In this document: in pieces, positions 22,011 to 30,797 of the stretch | Layout: each line of letters starts with the position of its first letter | How positions within the stretch are numbered: position 1 is the stretch's first letter | Origin: Candidatus Saccharimonadota bacterium | GTDB taxonomy: Bacteria > Patescibacteriota > Saccharimonadia > Saccharimonadales > UBA4665 | Length of the DNA stretch: 36,132 bases | Direction: 5' to 3' | Assembly (NCBI GenBank): GCA_028286405.1 | Contig: JAQBRP010000020.1 | Span: 1 to 36,132 of the forward strand | Notes under the pieces: generated by a model | What the model was told of the DNA's origin: nothing | The model's input: only the letters and a program-made list of their open reading frames with translations | Database searches by the model: none | Position numbers and translations under genes: made by a program

Positions 22011-23408
22011 CTATTGTCCGGGGTATTTAATCTGATAACTGCTAATCGTCCAAGTACTGACGCCCGATGAAAGCACGGTGCCAAAGGTAAGCGTGCCGGC
22101 ACCACTCAGGTCAACGGTTTGGCCGACTGCCGATCCAACATTGCCGCTACCGGCAATTGTAGCCTTGCCCCAGTAAGCATTGAACACCACGCCCGGCACG
22201 CTGACTGCGCCACCGACATTGATGGTCTCGTAAGTCGAAGTTGTTTTGAGGGCCGTGCCGGTAATGTCGGCGCAGGTAGCGCCGCAAGCGGCATTGCTGG
22301 CAAAACTGATAAATTCGGCACCGGTTCCGGCGGAGTTAGCCGTGATGGCAGCCGACCCACCGACAGTGATTTTACCGTCAGCCACAATAACTGGTCGACT
22401 GGCTCCGGCGCTATTATCGACTTTAATGTGAGCGGCACCACCAATCGTTAGGGTGCCAGTGATGTACACGTTACCTTTAATGGTCAGGTTGCAGCTTCCA
22501 CCAATAGTTACATTGCCGGTTAGCTTGAGATTGGCTGGCCAGGTACGGTCGAATGGCCAAGAGTTACAAACATAGGTGTTATCGCTACCCGAACCGGTGG
22601 TGGTCATGGAAGCAATGTGGGAGGCGCGGCTGTAGGTGGGTGTGGGAACATCGGGAGCGGCGCAGCCAACAATCAACCCCTGGCCACCGCTGCCGGTCTG
22701 GATGTTATTGTTTGGACCCTTACTGGTTTGGCCAGTAGCACAGACGCTGCCGTAAATGTTGGTACTCCGGTCCAGGCTGATGGGCTCGGTGCTGGTGCAG
22801 AGAGCTGGGTAGCTGGCTCCTGGGCTGGCACCGGCGGGGCAAGCCTTGTTGGCCACGTCGACTTGTAGCGGCTTAGCAGCCGTACCAATTTTGGCCGTGC
22901 CGGTGAGGCTAATCGTTCCGCCAACGAATACCGATGAGTTGGTGATGTTAGCACTGCCGCTCAGTATGAGGCCACCCGGCCCCGTCATAACTGAATAGCC
23001 CTGCGAGGTGGTACCAACGACGGTGACCTGTACGGTGCGCGAGCTGACCAGCGAAGTGTGGTTACTGTACCTGTAGATTTTACCGGTCGAGGTAATGACC
23101 TTGGCATTACTATTACCGGAAGCGGCGGTGACGGCAGTAGTGTAGGTGCCAAATCCCTGGGCGGTAGTGTTGAAGAAGGTCTGGCTGGACGCATAGCCGG
23201 TAAAGCTACTACTAGTGTTGAGCTGCTGGATGGACTGCTCAATACCGGCCTCGGCGGTGTACATGGCGTTGCTATTGGTGGCGGTGTTGCTGGTCACCAG
23301 GTACTGGCTGGTGGTTTGGCTAATCAATGCCAGCCCAATCAGCATCAGAGCGCTGACCATTACCAGCACCAGCACGAGTACCAAGCCCTGTTCTTTTTGC
23401 TTAATCAT
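22011..23408 (-). CDS. Large PilX/GspK-like minor pilin with beta-helix-like body
   Basis: This 465-aa protein has a class III/prepilin-like N-terminus: MIKQKEQG, then a long hydrophobic run of Leu and Val (about residues 9-30), without Glu at mature position 5. Its body is rich in Gly, Thr, Ser and Asn with repeating strands such as GNVTIGG, GTLTIGG and GGAAHIKV, which suggests a right-handed beta-helix or polymer-forming domain. Several Cys pairs may form disulfides. By gene order (after PilV- and PilW-like genes) it fits PilX or GspK, large tip pilins that lack Glu5. It may cap the pilus tip and act as adhesin. Homologue identity is uncertain. Confidence 0.75.
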   Translation of the reverse strand: MIKQKEQGLVLVLVLVMVSALMLIGLALISQTTSQYLVTSNTATNSNAMYTAEAGIEQSIQQLNTSSSFTGYASSQTFFNTTAQGFGTYTTAVTAASGNSNAKVITSTGKIYRYSNHTSLVSSRTVQVTVVGTTSQGYSVMTGPGGLILSGSANITNSSVFVGGTISLTGTAKIGTAAKPLQVDVANKACPAGASPGASYPALCTSTEPISLDRSTNIYGSVCATGQTSKGPNNNIQTGSGGQGLIVGCAAPDVPTPTYSRASHIASMTTTGSGSDNTYVCNSWPFDRTWPANLKLTGNVTIGGSCNLTIKGNVYITGTLTIGGAAHIKVDNSAGASRPVIVADGKITVGGSAAITANSAGTGAEFISFASNAACGATCADITGTALKTTSTYETINVGGAVSVPGVVFNAYWGKATIAGSGNVGSAVGQTVDLSGAGTLTFGTVLSSGVSTWTISSYQIKYPGQ

Positions 23409-24069
23409 TACGGAATACCATCCTGGTGGTGTAGCTGGCGCTTTGAGTTTGCTTATACTGCGTGCGGGCCGATGTTAGGCTGATTTCAACCGAGCGGGCA
23501 CTCGTAGGGGCTACGGCGTGATTGCTACCGTCCAGGTAGCTAACCTGGAAGGCGCTGACATTGTGCAGTAATTCCTTGTCGCCTGGGCAAGCGGAAGTTA
23601 CCTTAGAGGCTGGGCAGGTGGTCTGGGCACCGTTCCCGGCCACGCTGGCCGCTAGAATGCGCTTGTACAGCGTGCCGCCCGACACAAAGTAGACGATGTT
23701 GTTCTTGGTGGTGACGTAATTTGCCGGGTCAGAAAATATGATGACGTGCCCGCTAGTAGTAGCAGCGGTTGCCAGAACCAGCGTTGAGGCGTTAGATGTC
23801 CAGCCGAACTGATTGCCGCTACCGCCGGGACTGTTGTCGTCGGTGTTGCGGTTGTTGAGGTCGGCATTGGCGCTGAGGCGAACATCGGTGGCTACAATGT
23901 CGAGGGTTTGCTGTACTTCGCGGAGGATAGTCGCTCGGGCGGTCTCGAGAGTGCTGGTTTGAATGCTGCGCATCATGAAGTTAGTTATAACAATAAGTAC
24001 CAACGTGGTGACCGAAACGGCAACCAGTACTTCGACCATGGTAAAACCGGCCTGGCCGCGGGATTTCAT
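23401..24069 (-). CDS. Minor type IV prepilin, PilW-like
   Basis: The N-terminal segment has a prepilin peptidase site after AG, giving FTMVEVLVAVSV with the conserved Glu5, then a membrane/assembly helix to about residue 30. The C-terminal globular part has Cys residues (TTCPAS and ACPG) that may form a disulfide loop. At 222 aa it is larger than the pilV-like gene. It sits between the pilV-like and pilX-like genes, overlapping both, as expected for the minor pilin series I-W-X. Minor pilins prime assembly. The exact correspondence to PilW or PilJ is by order only. Confidence 0.87.
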   Translation of the reverse strand: MKSRGQAGFTMVEVLVAVSVTTLVLIVITNFMMRSIQTSTLETARATILREVQQTLDIVATDVRLSANADLNNRNTDDNSPGGSGNQFGWTSNASTLVLATAATTSGHVIIFSDPANYVTTKNNIVYFVSGGTLYKRILAASVAGNGAQTTCPASKVTSACPGDKELLHNVSAFQVSYLDGSNHAVAPTSARSVEISLTSARTQYKQTQSASYTTRMVFRND

Positions 24070-24452
24070 TGGGTAATACCTATTTCGCCAATCAGCGAGC
24101 TAAGGGTTAGGGTGCGGGTTTTGCCTTGGGCTTTGTAAGTCACGGTAGCGTCAACCCGGCGAATACCGTCAGTCGGTGCACTGACCACGACGGTGCCATT
24201 GCGGTTTGGTAAGGTGGTTGGCAGATCCGCCGTGAAATTGATTGTTTGGCCAGCCGTGAGGGTGGCATAGCTGTCGTTGCGCAGCGACTCGATTTCGCGG
24301 GCGGCCGCTCGATTGGCGGTGTCGTAATACGACGATTGCAACTGAATGTTACGGATGCTAATAAAGACGCTGCTCAGTGAAGCCGTAGCGATGCCCAGCA
24401 ACAGAATCGTTACTAAAATCTCAACCAGCGTGAACCCACCGTCTTTTTCCAT
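24066..24452 (-). CDS. Minor type IV prepilin, PilV-like
   Basis: The 128-aa protein begins MEKDGG, with the prepilin cleavage site before FTLVEILVTILLLGIATASL; Glu5 is present. The remainder is a short beta-rich globular domain. A four-base overlap with the pilW-like gene couples them. On the minus strand a -10-like TATAAT (24466-24471) lies 13 bases before the ATG, just after the pilA terminator, so the minor pilin genes may be transcribed at a lower level than pilA. Assignment to PilV or GspI is by order. Confidence 0.88.
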   Translation of the reverse strand: MEKDGGFTLVEILVTILLLGIATASLSSVFISIRNIQLQSSYYDTANRAAAREIESLRNDSYATLTAGQTINFTADLPTTLPNRNGTVVVSAPTDGIRRVDATVTYKAQGKTRTLTLSSLIGEIGITQ

Positions 24453-24475
24453 AGTTATTATGCTTATTATAGTAC

Positions 24476-24502
24476 AAAAGCTCCGGAGTTACCGGAGCTT
24501 TT
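24476..24502 (-). terminator. Hairpin terminator after pilA
   Basis: An 11-base perfect stem, AAAAGCTCCGG and CCGGAGCTTTT, with a 5-base loop. It is followed on the minus strand by only the stem's own T-run, so termination may be partial. It lies 21 bases after the pilA stop and may set pilA mRNA higher than the minor pilin genes. Confidence 0.8.
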
Positions 24503-24523
24503 ATGTTTACTAAGGCTGGCTGC

Positions 24524-24997
24524 TCAGTCGAGAGCGGTCTTGCTGTAAACAGTCTTGCTGCTTTCCAGGTAAGCCGTCAGGGTGTAAGTACTACAGTCGG
24601 TTGCGCCAGCTGCACACTCGGTACCGCCCGAAGTTTTGGCTTCGTAGCCGTAAACCTTCTGGTTGGTAGAAGATGCAGCATCGTTATCAAGCGTTGCTGT
24701 GCTGCTTGATGGATCGGTCATGGCACCGGCATCAAGGCTCTTCATGTTAGTGGTACGCCAGCTTGAGCTGTTAATGTCAGCTACAGCTGGGTAGTAGTTG
24801 TTGTTGGCGAAGAATGCTTCGACTTGAGTTTGCAAAGCCGCTAGATCAGCTTGGCGTTGCGAATCACGACCCTTGGCTTGAATACCACCGTAGGTTGTGA
24901 CAACCAAAGCCGCCAAAATACCAATGACTACAATGACGATCAACAGTTCAACGATTGTAAAACCACGTTGGTCGCGTTTATTTTTAAGTGAGAACAT
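24524..24997 (-). CDS. pilA: Major type IV pilin
   Basis: The 157-aa prepilin has a charged leader (MFSLKNKRDQRG), the cleavage site before FTIVELLIVIVVIGILAALVV with Glu5, and a mature body with a QTQVEAFFANNNYYP helix-loop. A Cys pair near the C-terminus (ECAAGATDC) likely forms the D-region disulfide. Upstream on the minus strand is AAGGAGG (25008-25014) ten bases from the ATG and a strong promoter (TTGACG-N16-TATAAT) with a leader of about 75 bases. A terminator follows. Separate strong transcription is expected for a major pilin. Confidence 0.93.
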   Translation of the reverse strand: MFSLKNKRDQRGFTIVELLIVIVVIGILAALVVTTYGGIQAKGRDSQRQADLAALQTQVEAFFANNNYYPAVADINSSSWRTTNMKSLDAGAMTDPSSSTATLDNDAASSTNQKVYGYEAKTSGGTECAAGATDCSTYTLTAYLESSKTVYSKTALD

Positions 24998-25081
24998 AAG
25001 GGCCCACCCTCCTTAATTAATTACTATTATTGTTAATGATTGTTTGGCCGTTCATACAAAAGGACAAACTATCTGTTACTG

Positions 25082-25109
25082 ATTATAACCATAAGCGGTC
25101 CGTCGTCAA
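25082..25109 (-). promoter_or_regulatory. pilA promoter
   Basis: On the minus strand, TTGACG (25109-25104), 16-base spacer, TATAAT (25087-25082). It lies in the gap between the pilC stop and pilA and gives pilA a 75-base leader. It is the best minus-strand promoter seen in the locus. Confidence 0.85.
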
Positions 25110-25125
25110 CAGCATTGTGGACAAC

Positions 25126-26412
25126 TTAGTTGGTTGGGCCGACAGCTTTGGACAAGTTGGCGATTGGTCCCATAACCGAAGCGGCAATCAAGCCGACTGC
25201 CGAACCCAGCACAATAATCATTAATGGCTCAATAACAGCTGCTAACCCGTCAATCAAAACTGCTACCTCTTCTTCGTAAAAGTCGGCAATTTTAACCAGT
25301 ACGGTATCGATTTGACCAGTTTCCTCACCGACTAGCAGCATCTGTGCCACAATCGGTGGAAAGTGGGGGCTTTGGCCAATTGGCTCACTGAGCGGCTTGC
25401 CGGCTTTGACCTGTTCGGCGGCGTCGGCCAGCTCGGCTTCAATAACTTTGTTACCGATAGCGCCACCGGTTACCGCCAGCGCTTCCAGGACGCTGACGCC
25501 GCTACCCATGAGTGAGGCGAAGGTGCGCGAAAAGCGAGCAATGGCAATTTTAAGAATGACAGTCTTAATAATAGGCGTCCGCAGTAGCAGGGCATGGAAC
25601 TTGTATTTGCCCTTGGGCGTTTGTACGTAGCGGTAGACGTAGTAACCAATGACGCTGGCGATCAGGGCCAAGAATATAAGATTGGGCGCTTTGTTGAGTA
25701 ACGGAATGGCGGCCAGACCGGGGATATGTCGAATAATACTGGAACTCACGCAAAAACTGCTGGCATCAAGTAAGACCTGCGTGTAGACCGGCAGCTTGGC
25801 GTTGGGTCCACCCAGACTGATCAGAATTGCTGCCAGCTTTGGCACGATGAAAAGCATGATGCCAAAGAACGCTAATACCGTGACTGTCAAAATAACAATC
25901 GGGTACATCATGGCACTTTTTATTTTTTTACGGATTGAGGCATCGAGTTCAACCTGCAGGGCTAGGCGCTTTAAAATATCGTCTAAAATACCGCCAGCCT
26001 CACCAGCTCGCACCATGTTCACATACACTTCACTGAAGATCCGGGGGTATTTGGCAAAGGCGTCGGCCAGCGGATGCCCGGCTTGCACATCCTTGGTAAT
26101 GTTGCGCAGGGCCTCGCGTAAGTATGGGCTTTCGCTGTCGTTTTGCAGCGCGGTCAAAGACCTTACAATGGGCACGCCTGCACTGATCATGGTGGAGAGT
26201 TGTCGGGTAAAAATGACTAGATCCTGCAACTTAACCCGTTTACTATTGCCGAAAAAACTGTGCCGAGTGCTACGACCCTTGCTGACGGCAACCGCTAGCG
26301 GTCGCAAATGCTGCTTGCGCAGCGAGGCAATCAACTCATCGCGGCTAGCGGCTTGGGCGCTGCCGGTAACAATTCGGCCATCGTTTGTAACTGCTTTATA
26401 AGCTAACTGCAT
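25126..26412 (-). CDS. pilC: Type IV pilus platform protein PilC
   Basis: PilC is the inner-membrane platform that couples the PilB motor to pilin addition. The 428-aa protein has two T2SSF domains (about residues 70-195 and 275-400), with the conserved FTRQLSTMISAGVPIVRSL in the first and FSRTFASLMGSGVSVLEAL in the second, each followed by membrane helices. It is separated by three bases from pilB, and its stop is followed by the pilA promoter. Length is normal. Confidence 0.95.
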   Translation of the reverse strand: MQLAYKAVTNDGRIVTGSAQAASRDELIASLRKQHLRPLAVAVSKGRSTRHSFFGNSKRVKLQDLVIFTRQLSTMISAGVPIVRSLTALQNDSESPYLREALRNITKDVQAGHPLADAFAKYPRIFSEVYVNMVRAGEAGGILDDILKRLALQVELDASIRKKIKSAMMYPIVILTVTVLAFFGIMLFIVPKLAAILISLGGPNAKLPVYTQVLLDASSFCVSSSIIRHIPGLAAIPLLNKAPNLIFLALIASVIGYYVYRYVQTPKGKYKFHALLLRTPIIKTVILKIAIARFSRTFASLMGSGVSVLEALAVTGGAIGNKVIEAELADAAEQVKAGKPLSEPIGQSPHFPPIVAQMLLVGEETGQIDTVLVKIADFYEEEVAVLIDGLAAVIEPLMIIVLGSAVGLIAASVMGPIANLSKAVGPTN

Positions 26413-26415
26413 AGT

Positions 26416-28227
26416 TTAGTCCTGAGCCGTGACCCGTAAAATTTCCTCAATACTGGTTTGCCCGCGGAGGGCTTTTATAAGACCATCGAGTTGCATGGTG
26501 ACCATGCCGTCATTAACGGCGGTTTGGTTTAACTGCTCGCTGGTGGCGTTGCTCACAATCAGGCCCTGTAATCCTGGGGAATTGTCGAGTACTTCGTAAA
26601 TACCTATCCGACCTTTGTAGCCAGTGTGGTTACAGCTGGCACAGCCGTCGTTATGCGCCTTGTACAGCGTGGTTATCGCTGAACTGGTGGTGCTCAAAGT
26701 GCTGGTGTCCAGCTTGGCTTTACTGTCGGTCTTGCCGATGCCGTCTGCCAGGGCCTGCTCTTCCAGCTTGTGTAGTTCAGGAATGCCGCCGTGCTTGGTG
26801 ACTTGAAAAGTCTTTTCGACTTCACCAAGCATCAGGACATCGGGAGGGAAAGTCTCACGGCAATCAACACACAGGCGACGGACTAAGCGTTGGCCGACCA
26901 CAGCCCGCACGGTGCTGGCAATGAGGAATGGTTCGACGCCCATGTCCAGCAAACGCGGCAAGCAGGTGGCAGCATTGTTGGTGTGCAGGGTAGTGAATAC
27001 TAAGTGACCGGTCAGCGCGGCTTGCACGCCGAGGTCAGCAGTTTGTTTGTCCCGCATTTCTCCAACCATAATGACGTTGGGATCTTGGCGCAGCAGGGCC
27101 CGCAGACCACTCTCGAAGGTCATGCCGGCTAGGGGGTTTACCTGGGTTTGGTTGACGCCTTGAATGCGATATTCCACTGGATCTTCGACAGTCGATATGT
27201 TGACATTCGGTGTATTGAGCAAGCTAAGCACGCTGAACAAGGTGGTCGACTTACCAGAGCCGGTCGGCCCGGTGACTAGCACCATACCGTGCGGTTGCAC
27301 GATGGCTTGCTGCAGGGTGGCCAGGGCCTGTCCCCAAAAACCCAGCTCTGGCAAGGTGGCTGGTTTGCTGGATTCGTTCAAAATACGCATAACGACTTTT
27401 TCGCCGTCAACAATGGGCAAGGTGGAAACACGCAGGGCATAGGTCAGCTGACCAACCGATATTTTAAAGCGACCATCTTGTGGCGCGCGGTGCTCATCAA
27501 TTTTAAGGTCGGCCAAAATCTTAATACGACTAACTAAGGCACCTAATACTTTGCGCGGTAGTTTGTTGGCTTCCCGTAGCAGGCCGTCGACGCGGTAGCG
27601 GACGACCACAAAGCCCTCGCGTGGTTCGATATGTATGTCGCTGGCCCCGGCTTTAATACCGTACTCAACCAGCAGATTCACCGTCTTGGCAATGGGCGAG
27701 TCTTCGGCCAGGTCGGCTTCGTTAATTGCTTCGTCGGCAAAACCCTGGGCGGCTTCGTCTTTAGAAATCGCGTCGGTCAGTTCGCCAGCAATGTTACCGC
27801 CACGGTAAACATCGAGCGCCGCCTGAATTTGGTTTTCGGTAGCAATGTGAACTCGTATGTTGCTGCCCAGCTGCTTTTGCAAAAAGTTGAGCGCCTGAAC
27901 ATCATCGGGATCGGCCATGGCAACCAGCTTGGCCCCATCTTCTTCGGCAAAGACGATGGCATTATATTGGCGGGCGATTCGCTCCGACAGCAGGTCGAGG
28001 CTGTCATGGGTAATTTCTTTGGGGTTAAGCTCAATAAAGGGCACGTCAATTTCGGCGGCGTATAGCTTAGTGAGGTCTTTTTCACTGGTTATGCCATTTT
28101 CGACGACGATATCTTGTAGTGATTTATTTTTGGCCGTTTCTTGGTCACGCAAAGCCACCAGCTGCTCGCTGGTTGCCAGTCCACTTTTGCTCAGAAGCGT
28201 CTCAACGTGTGAATCAGAGATATGCAT
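26416..28227 (-). CDS. pilB: Type IV pilus extension ATPase PilB
   Basis: PilB is the hexameric secretion-type ATPase powering pilus growth. The 603-aa protein has an N-terminal MshEN-like domain (about residues 20-160), then Walker A GPTGSGKSTTLF, the Asp/His boxes and Walker B VIMVGEMRD, and HLVFTTLHTNNAA. Two CxxC pairs (CVDC and CASC) form the zinc site; 72 residues lie between them, more than usual, with a Ser/Thr-rich insertion. The start at 28227 is the first ATG; no strong Shine-Dalgarno lies close, though a TAAAAT-like -10 lies further up. No pilT (retraction) gene is seen in the window. Confidence 0.95.
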   Translation of the reverse strand: MHISDSHVETLLSKSGLATSEQLVALRDQETAKNKSLQDIVVENGITSEKDLTKLYAAEIDVPFIELNPKEITHDSLDLLSERIARQYNAIVFAEEDGAKLVAMADPDDVQALNFLQKQLGSNIRVHIATENQIQAALDVYRGGNIAGELTDAISKDEAAQGFADEAINEADLAEDSPIAKTVNLLVEYGIKAGASDIHIEPREGFVVVRYRVDGLLREANKLPRKVLGALVSRIKILADLKIDEHRAPQDGRFKISVGQLTYALRVSTLPIVDGEKVVMRILNESSKPATLPELGFWGQALATLQQAIVQPHGMVLVTGPTGSGKSTTLFSVLSLLNTPNVNISTVEDPVEYRIQGVNQTQVNPLAGMTFESGLRALLRQDPNVIMVGEMRDKQTADLGVQAALTGHLVFTTLHTNNAATCLPRLLDMGVEPFLIASTVRAVVGQRLVRRLCVDCRETFPPDVLMLGEVEKTFQVTKHGGIPELHKLEEQALADGIGKTDSKAKLDTSTLSTTSSAITTLYKAHNDGCASCNHTGYKGRIGIYEVLDNSPGLQGLIVSNATSEQLNQTAVNDGMVTMQLDGLIKALRGQTSIEEILRVTAQD

Positions 28228-28342
28228 GTTTATGTTGGTGCGTGTAGGTGCCCATCCTCTTCTGGTTTCATTTTAGCAGATTAGGCCATCAAGCGTAAGC
28301 AGTACAAGAGGCGGTAAATATTAAGTTTTTATTAACTATTGG

Positions 28343-28442
28343 ACTTTCTGTAAACACTATCACTTTCTATGTAAAAACAGGGGCGTATAGTGCTATACTA
28401 TGTAGAGCAAAGACTGATCTACTTGTAGGGTAACAACGGAGG
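28343..28442 (+). promoter_or_regulatory. recA upstream control region
   Basis: An extended -10, TGCTATACT (28391-28399), lies within a 6-base inverted repeat GTATAG/CTATAC (28385-28398). Upstream, ACTTTCT occurs at 28343-28349 and 28362-28368, 19 bases apart, each followed by TGTAAA-like bases. No standard -35 is seen. The leader contains GGAGG (28438-28442), ten bases before the ATG. No recognisable LexA box (GAAC-N4-GTTC or CTGT-N8-ACAG) was found. Confidence 0.55.
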
Positions 28443-28452
28443 TAATTTTATT

Positions 28453-29520
28453 ATGGCAAAAGCTACAAAGACGCCTAAAGACGAATTAGACGCAGCTGCA
28501 AAAGCAGATGCCGCAAGCGGCTCAAGTACTGGCAAAGCTAAGGCCCTTGGCCTGGCTATGGACGCCATCGAAAAGCAGTATGGCAAGGGCTCAATTATGC
28601 GTTTGGGCGAATCAACCCACGCCAATGTCGAAACGGTTTCAACTGGTGCCCTGTCGCTCGATATTGCCCTTGGTGGTGGTATTCCTCGTGGCCGTATTGT
28701 TGAAGTCTATGGTCCCGAATCATCTGGTAAAACCACGCTTACCCTGCACGCCATTGCCGAAGTGCAGCGCAACGGTGGCACGGCGGCCTTTATTGACGCC
28801 GAGCACGCTCTTGACCCCTCTTACGCCAAGCGCATTGGTGTCGACATCGAGAACCTACTACTGAGCCAGCCAGACAATGGTGAACAAGCGTTGGAAATTA
28901 CCGAAACGCTCGTGCGTTCCAACGCCGTGGACTTAATTGTGGTCGACTCCGTCGCCGCGCTCGTGCCGCGTGCCGAAATTGAAGGTGATATGGGCGATAG
29001 CCTGCCTGGTCTGCAAGCTCGTTTAATGAGCCAAGCACTACGTAAGCTAACCGGTGTGATTAACCGCTCTAAAGTAACAGTTATTTTCATTAACCAAATC
29101 CGTATGAAAATTGGTGTTATGTTCGGTAACCCCGAAACCACCACTGGCGGTAATGCCCTGAAGTTCTACGCCTCAGTACGTATGGACATCCGTCGCATTG
29201 GCCAAATTAAGGCCGGCGAAAGCGTCATTGGTAACCGTACCCGGGTGAAGGTCGTTAAAAACAAGATTGCCCCGCCATTCCGTGAAGCCGAATTCGACAT
29301 TATGTATAACGAAGGTATTTCACGCACTGGTGACGTACTCGACCTGGCTGCCGCCCGTGGCATTGTCGAGAAGTCCGGTGCTTGGTATGCCTACAACGAC
29401 GCTAAAATCGGCCAGGGCCGTGAAGCCTCCAAGGCCTACCTCCAAGAAAACCCCTCTGTTACCAAGGAAATCTCCGACAAGGTTATGGCTGACGAAGCCG
29501 ACAAAACCGCCAAAGAGTAG
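28453..29520 (+). CDS. recA: Recombinase RecA
   Basis: RecA forms filaments on single-stranded DNA and drives strand exchange. The 355-aa protein has Walker A GPESSGKT (residues 87-94), Walker B with [10 protein letters not shown], the L1 and L2 DNA-binding loops ([14 protein letters not shown] and [23 protein letters not shown]), and a C-terminal domain with an acidic Asp/Glu/Lys tail. A 30-residue Ala/Ser/Lys-rich N-terminal extension precedes the core. A Shine-Dalgarno GGAGG supports the ATG at 28453. recX follows on the same strand. Confidence 0.98.
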   Translation: MAKATKTPKDELDAAAKADAASGSSTGKAKALGLAMDAIEKQYGKGSIMRLGESTHANVETVSTGALSLDIALGGGIPRGRIVEVYGPESSGKTTLTLHAIAEVQRNGGTAAFIDAEHALDPSYAKRIGVDIENLLLSQPDNGEQALEITETLVRSNAVDLIVVDSVAALVPRAEIEGDMGDSLPGLQARLMSQALRKLTGVINRSKVTVIFINQIRMKIGVMFGNPETTTGGNALKFYASVRMDIRRIGQIKAGESVIGNRTRVKVVKNKIAPPFREAEFDIMYNEGISRTGDVLDLAAARGIVEKSGAWYAYNDAKIGQGREASKAYLQENPSVTKEISDKVMADEADKTAKE

Positions 29521-29553
29521 TCCGTAGCTACGGCTGCGTCCATCAAACAGCCT

Positions 29554-30162
29554 ATGAAAATAACTAGCATCAAACAGCAGGTCAAGCGTTCCAACCGCTA
29601 CTCAGTATTTGTTGATGAGCAGTATTCTTTTTCGTTGAGCGAGTCCGCTCTGCTGGAGAGTGGCTTGGCTAGTGGTCGGGAACTGACGTTCGCCGAAGTC
29701 GATGACTATAAACGGCTGTCTGCTGATGACAAGGTATACAACCTAGCGTTGCGCTATGTGGCCATGCGGCCACGTTCCGCTTGGGAATTAAGTACTTATT
29801 TGCAGCGTAAAGATGCACCCGAAAGTCTCACCGAGTCGATCATCCAGAAGCTGACTGACCTTGACCTACTAAACGACGGTAAGTTTGCCGCTAGTTTTGT
29901 GCACAATCGCCAATTGCTGCGGCCTACCTCACGCCGCAAACTTATTTTGGAGCTCAAACAGAAGCGTATTGCCGAGGAGCACATTCAGTCAGCGCTTGAG
30001 CAAAACGAACTGAGTGAGGCTGACAGTCTAGAGCAGGTGATTATTAAAAAGCGTCGGCAATCAAAATATCAAGACGATAACAAGCTCATGCAGTACCTAG
30101 CTCGCCAGGGCTTCGGTTACGGCGATATAAAGTCGGCACTCGCCAAAAACGAAGACGACTAG
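29554..30162 (+). CDS. recX: RecA modulator RecX
   Basis: RecX binds RecA filaments and limits their activity. The 202-aa protein shows the family's pattern of three-helix repeats: YNLALRYVAMRPRSAWELSTYLQRK, LLNDGKFAASFVHNR and RRKLILELKQKRI, with the C-terminal third repeat to the end. It is 33 bases after recA, and the gap contains a 12-base palindrome (CCGTAGCTACGG, 29522-29533). Co-transcription with recA is normal for the family. The 3' end overlaps the convergent PRC-barrel gene by four bases. Confidence 0.93.
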   Translation: MKITSIKQQVKRSNRYSVFVDEQYSFSLSESALLESGLASGRELTFAEVDDYKRLSADDKVYNLALRYVAMRPRSAWELSTYLQRKDAPESLTESIIQKLTDLDLLNDGKFAASFVHNRQLLRPTSRRKLILELKQKRIAEEHIQSALEQNELSEADSLEQVIIKKRRQSKYQDDNKLMQYLARQGFGYGDIKSALAKNEDD

Positions 30163-30674
30163 GCGGCGGCTGGTACCGTTGCCCGTGACTCACCCAGTAA
30201 TTCGTTAATGATAATGCGCTTATCGGTGATTTCGTTTATTTGGCTGCGGTCAACACTCAAACTGCCGCCAGTAAAGTTTTTCAGTAGCGACTGCGAGACA
30301 TATATTTTTTGCACGAACATGGTTTCGGTTTCTACGGCGAAGTCGGTTACTTTACCGACCTTTTGTTTACTAATGGTTTCAACTTGTTTGCCAAGCAGCT
30401 CAAAGCGCAGCGCTAGGACATCCTTAAGTCTGACAAGCTCAGTTGCTTCAGCCAGCACGTCGTGGTCATTGACTACAAAGCCCTCTTTAAGCACTTCGCG
30501 AATGTCTTGGTAGAGCAGCACCAGCTGCTTTTTACTGAACGAATCCTGGCAGTAAAAGCCCTCAATCTTGAGGTTGTTAGGGTTAAAAATTGCCCCGCTG
30601 ACGGTGGCTACCGGCTGTCCGGTTCGCAGACTAAAAACGGATTTATGGAGCAGGGTGGCACTTAATTGCAACAT
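30159..30674 (-). CDS. PRC-barrel domain protein
   Basis: PRC-barrel domains occur in RNA-processing (RimM) and photosynthetic proteins and often act in protein-protein contacts. The 171-aa protein has two barrel-like halves: an N-terminal one (LLHKSVFSLRTGQPVATVSGAIFNP) and a second (FELLGKQVETISKQKVGKVTDFAVE). No signal or membrane segment. The upstream minus-strand TATACT (30681-30686) ends six bases before the ATG, so it is predicted leaderless. It is convergent with recX and has no other clear context. Confidence 0.85.
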   Translation of the reverse strand: MLQLSATLLHKSVFSLRTGQPVATVSGAIFNPNNLKIEGFYCQDSFSKKQLVLLYQDIREVLKEGFVVNDHDVLAEATELVRLKDVLALRFELLGKQVETISKQKVGKVTDFAVETETMFVQKIYVSQSLLKNFTGGSLSVDRSQINEITDKRIIINELLGESRATVPAAA

Positions 30675-30758
30675 ACATACAGTATAGCTAATCTAGATCG
30701 ATCTCGCTGCCAAACTGCTCGATTATTAAATAAATATTAAAAAACATAAAGCTCTCGC

Positions 30759-30787
30759 TTGCAACAACTTATGCCGATCACTACAAT
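30759..30787 (+). promoter_or_regulatory. Promoter of the lamin-tail gene
   Basis: TTGCAA (30759-30764), 17-base spacer, TACAAT (30782-30787). The ATG at 30798 lies ten bases past the -10, giving a leader of a few bases. The -35 would otherwise be misread as a TTG start codon. Confidence 0.75.
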
Positions 30788-30797
30788 CCCCGGCAGT

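Noticed and set aside
19395-28227. Type II secretion system instead of a type IV pilus
   Set aside because: PilM, PilN and PilO as separate small genes and the pilin series favour a type IV pilus; no secretin or GspC/GspL-type gene is present.
30759-30797. TTG start for the lamin-tail gene
   Set aside because: It is the -35 hexamer TTGCAA; a signal peptide begins cleanly at the ATG at 30798.
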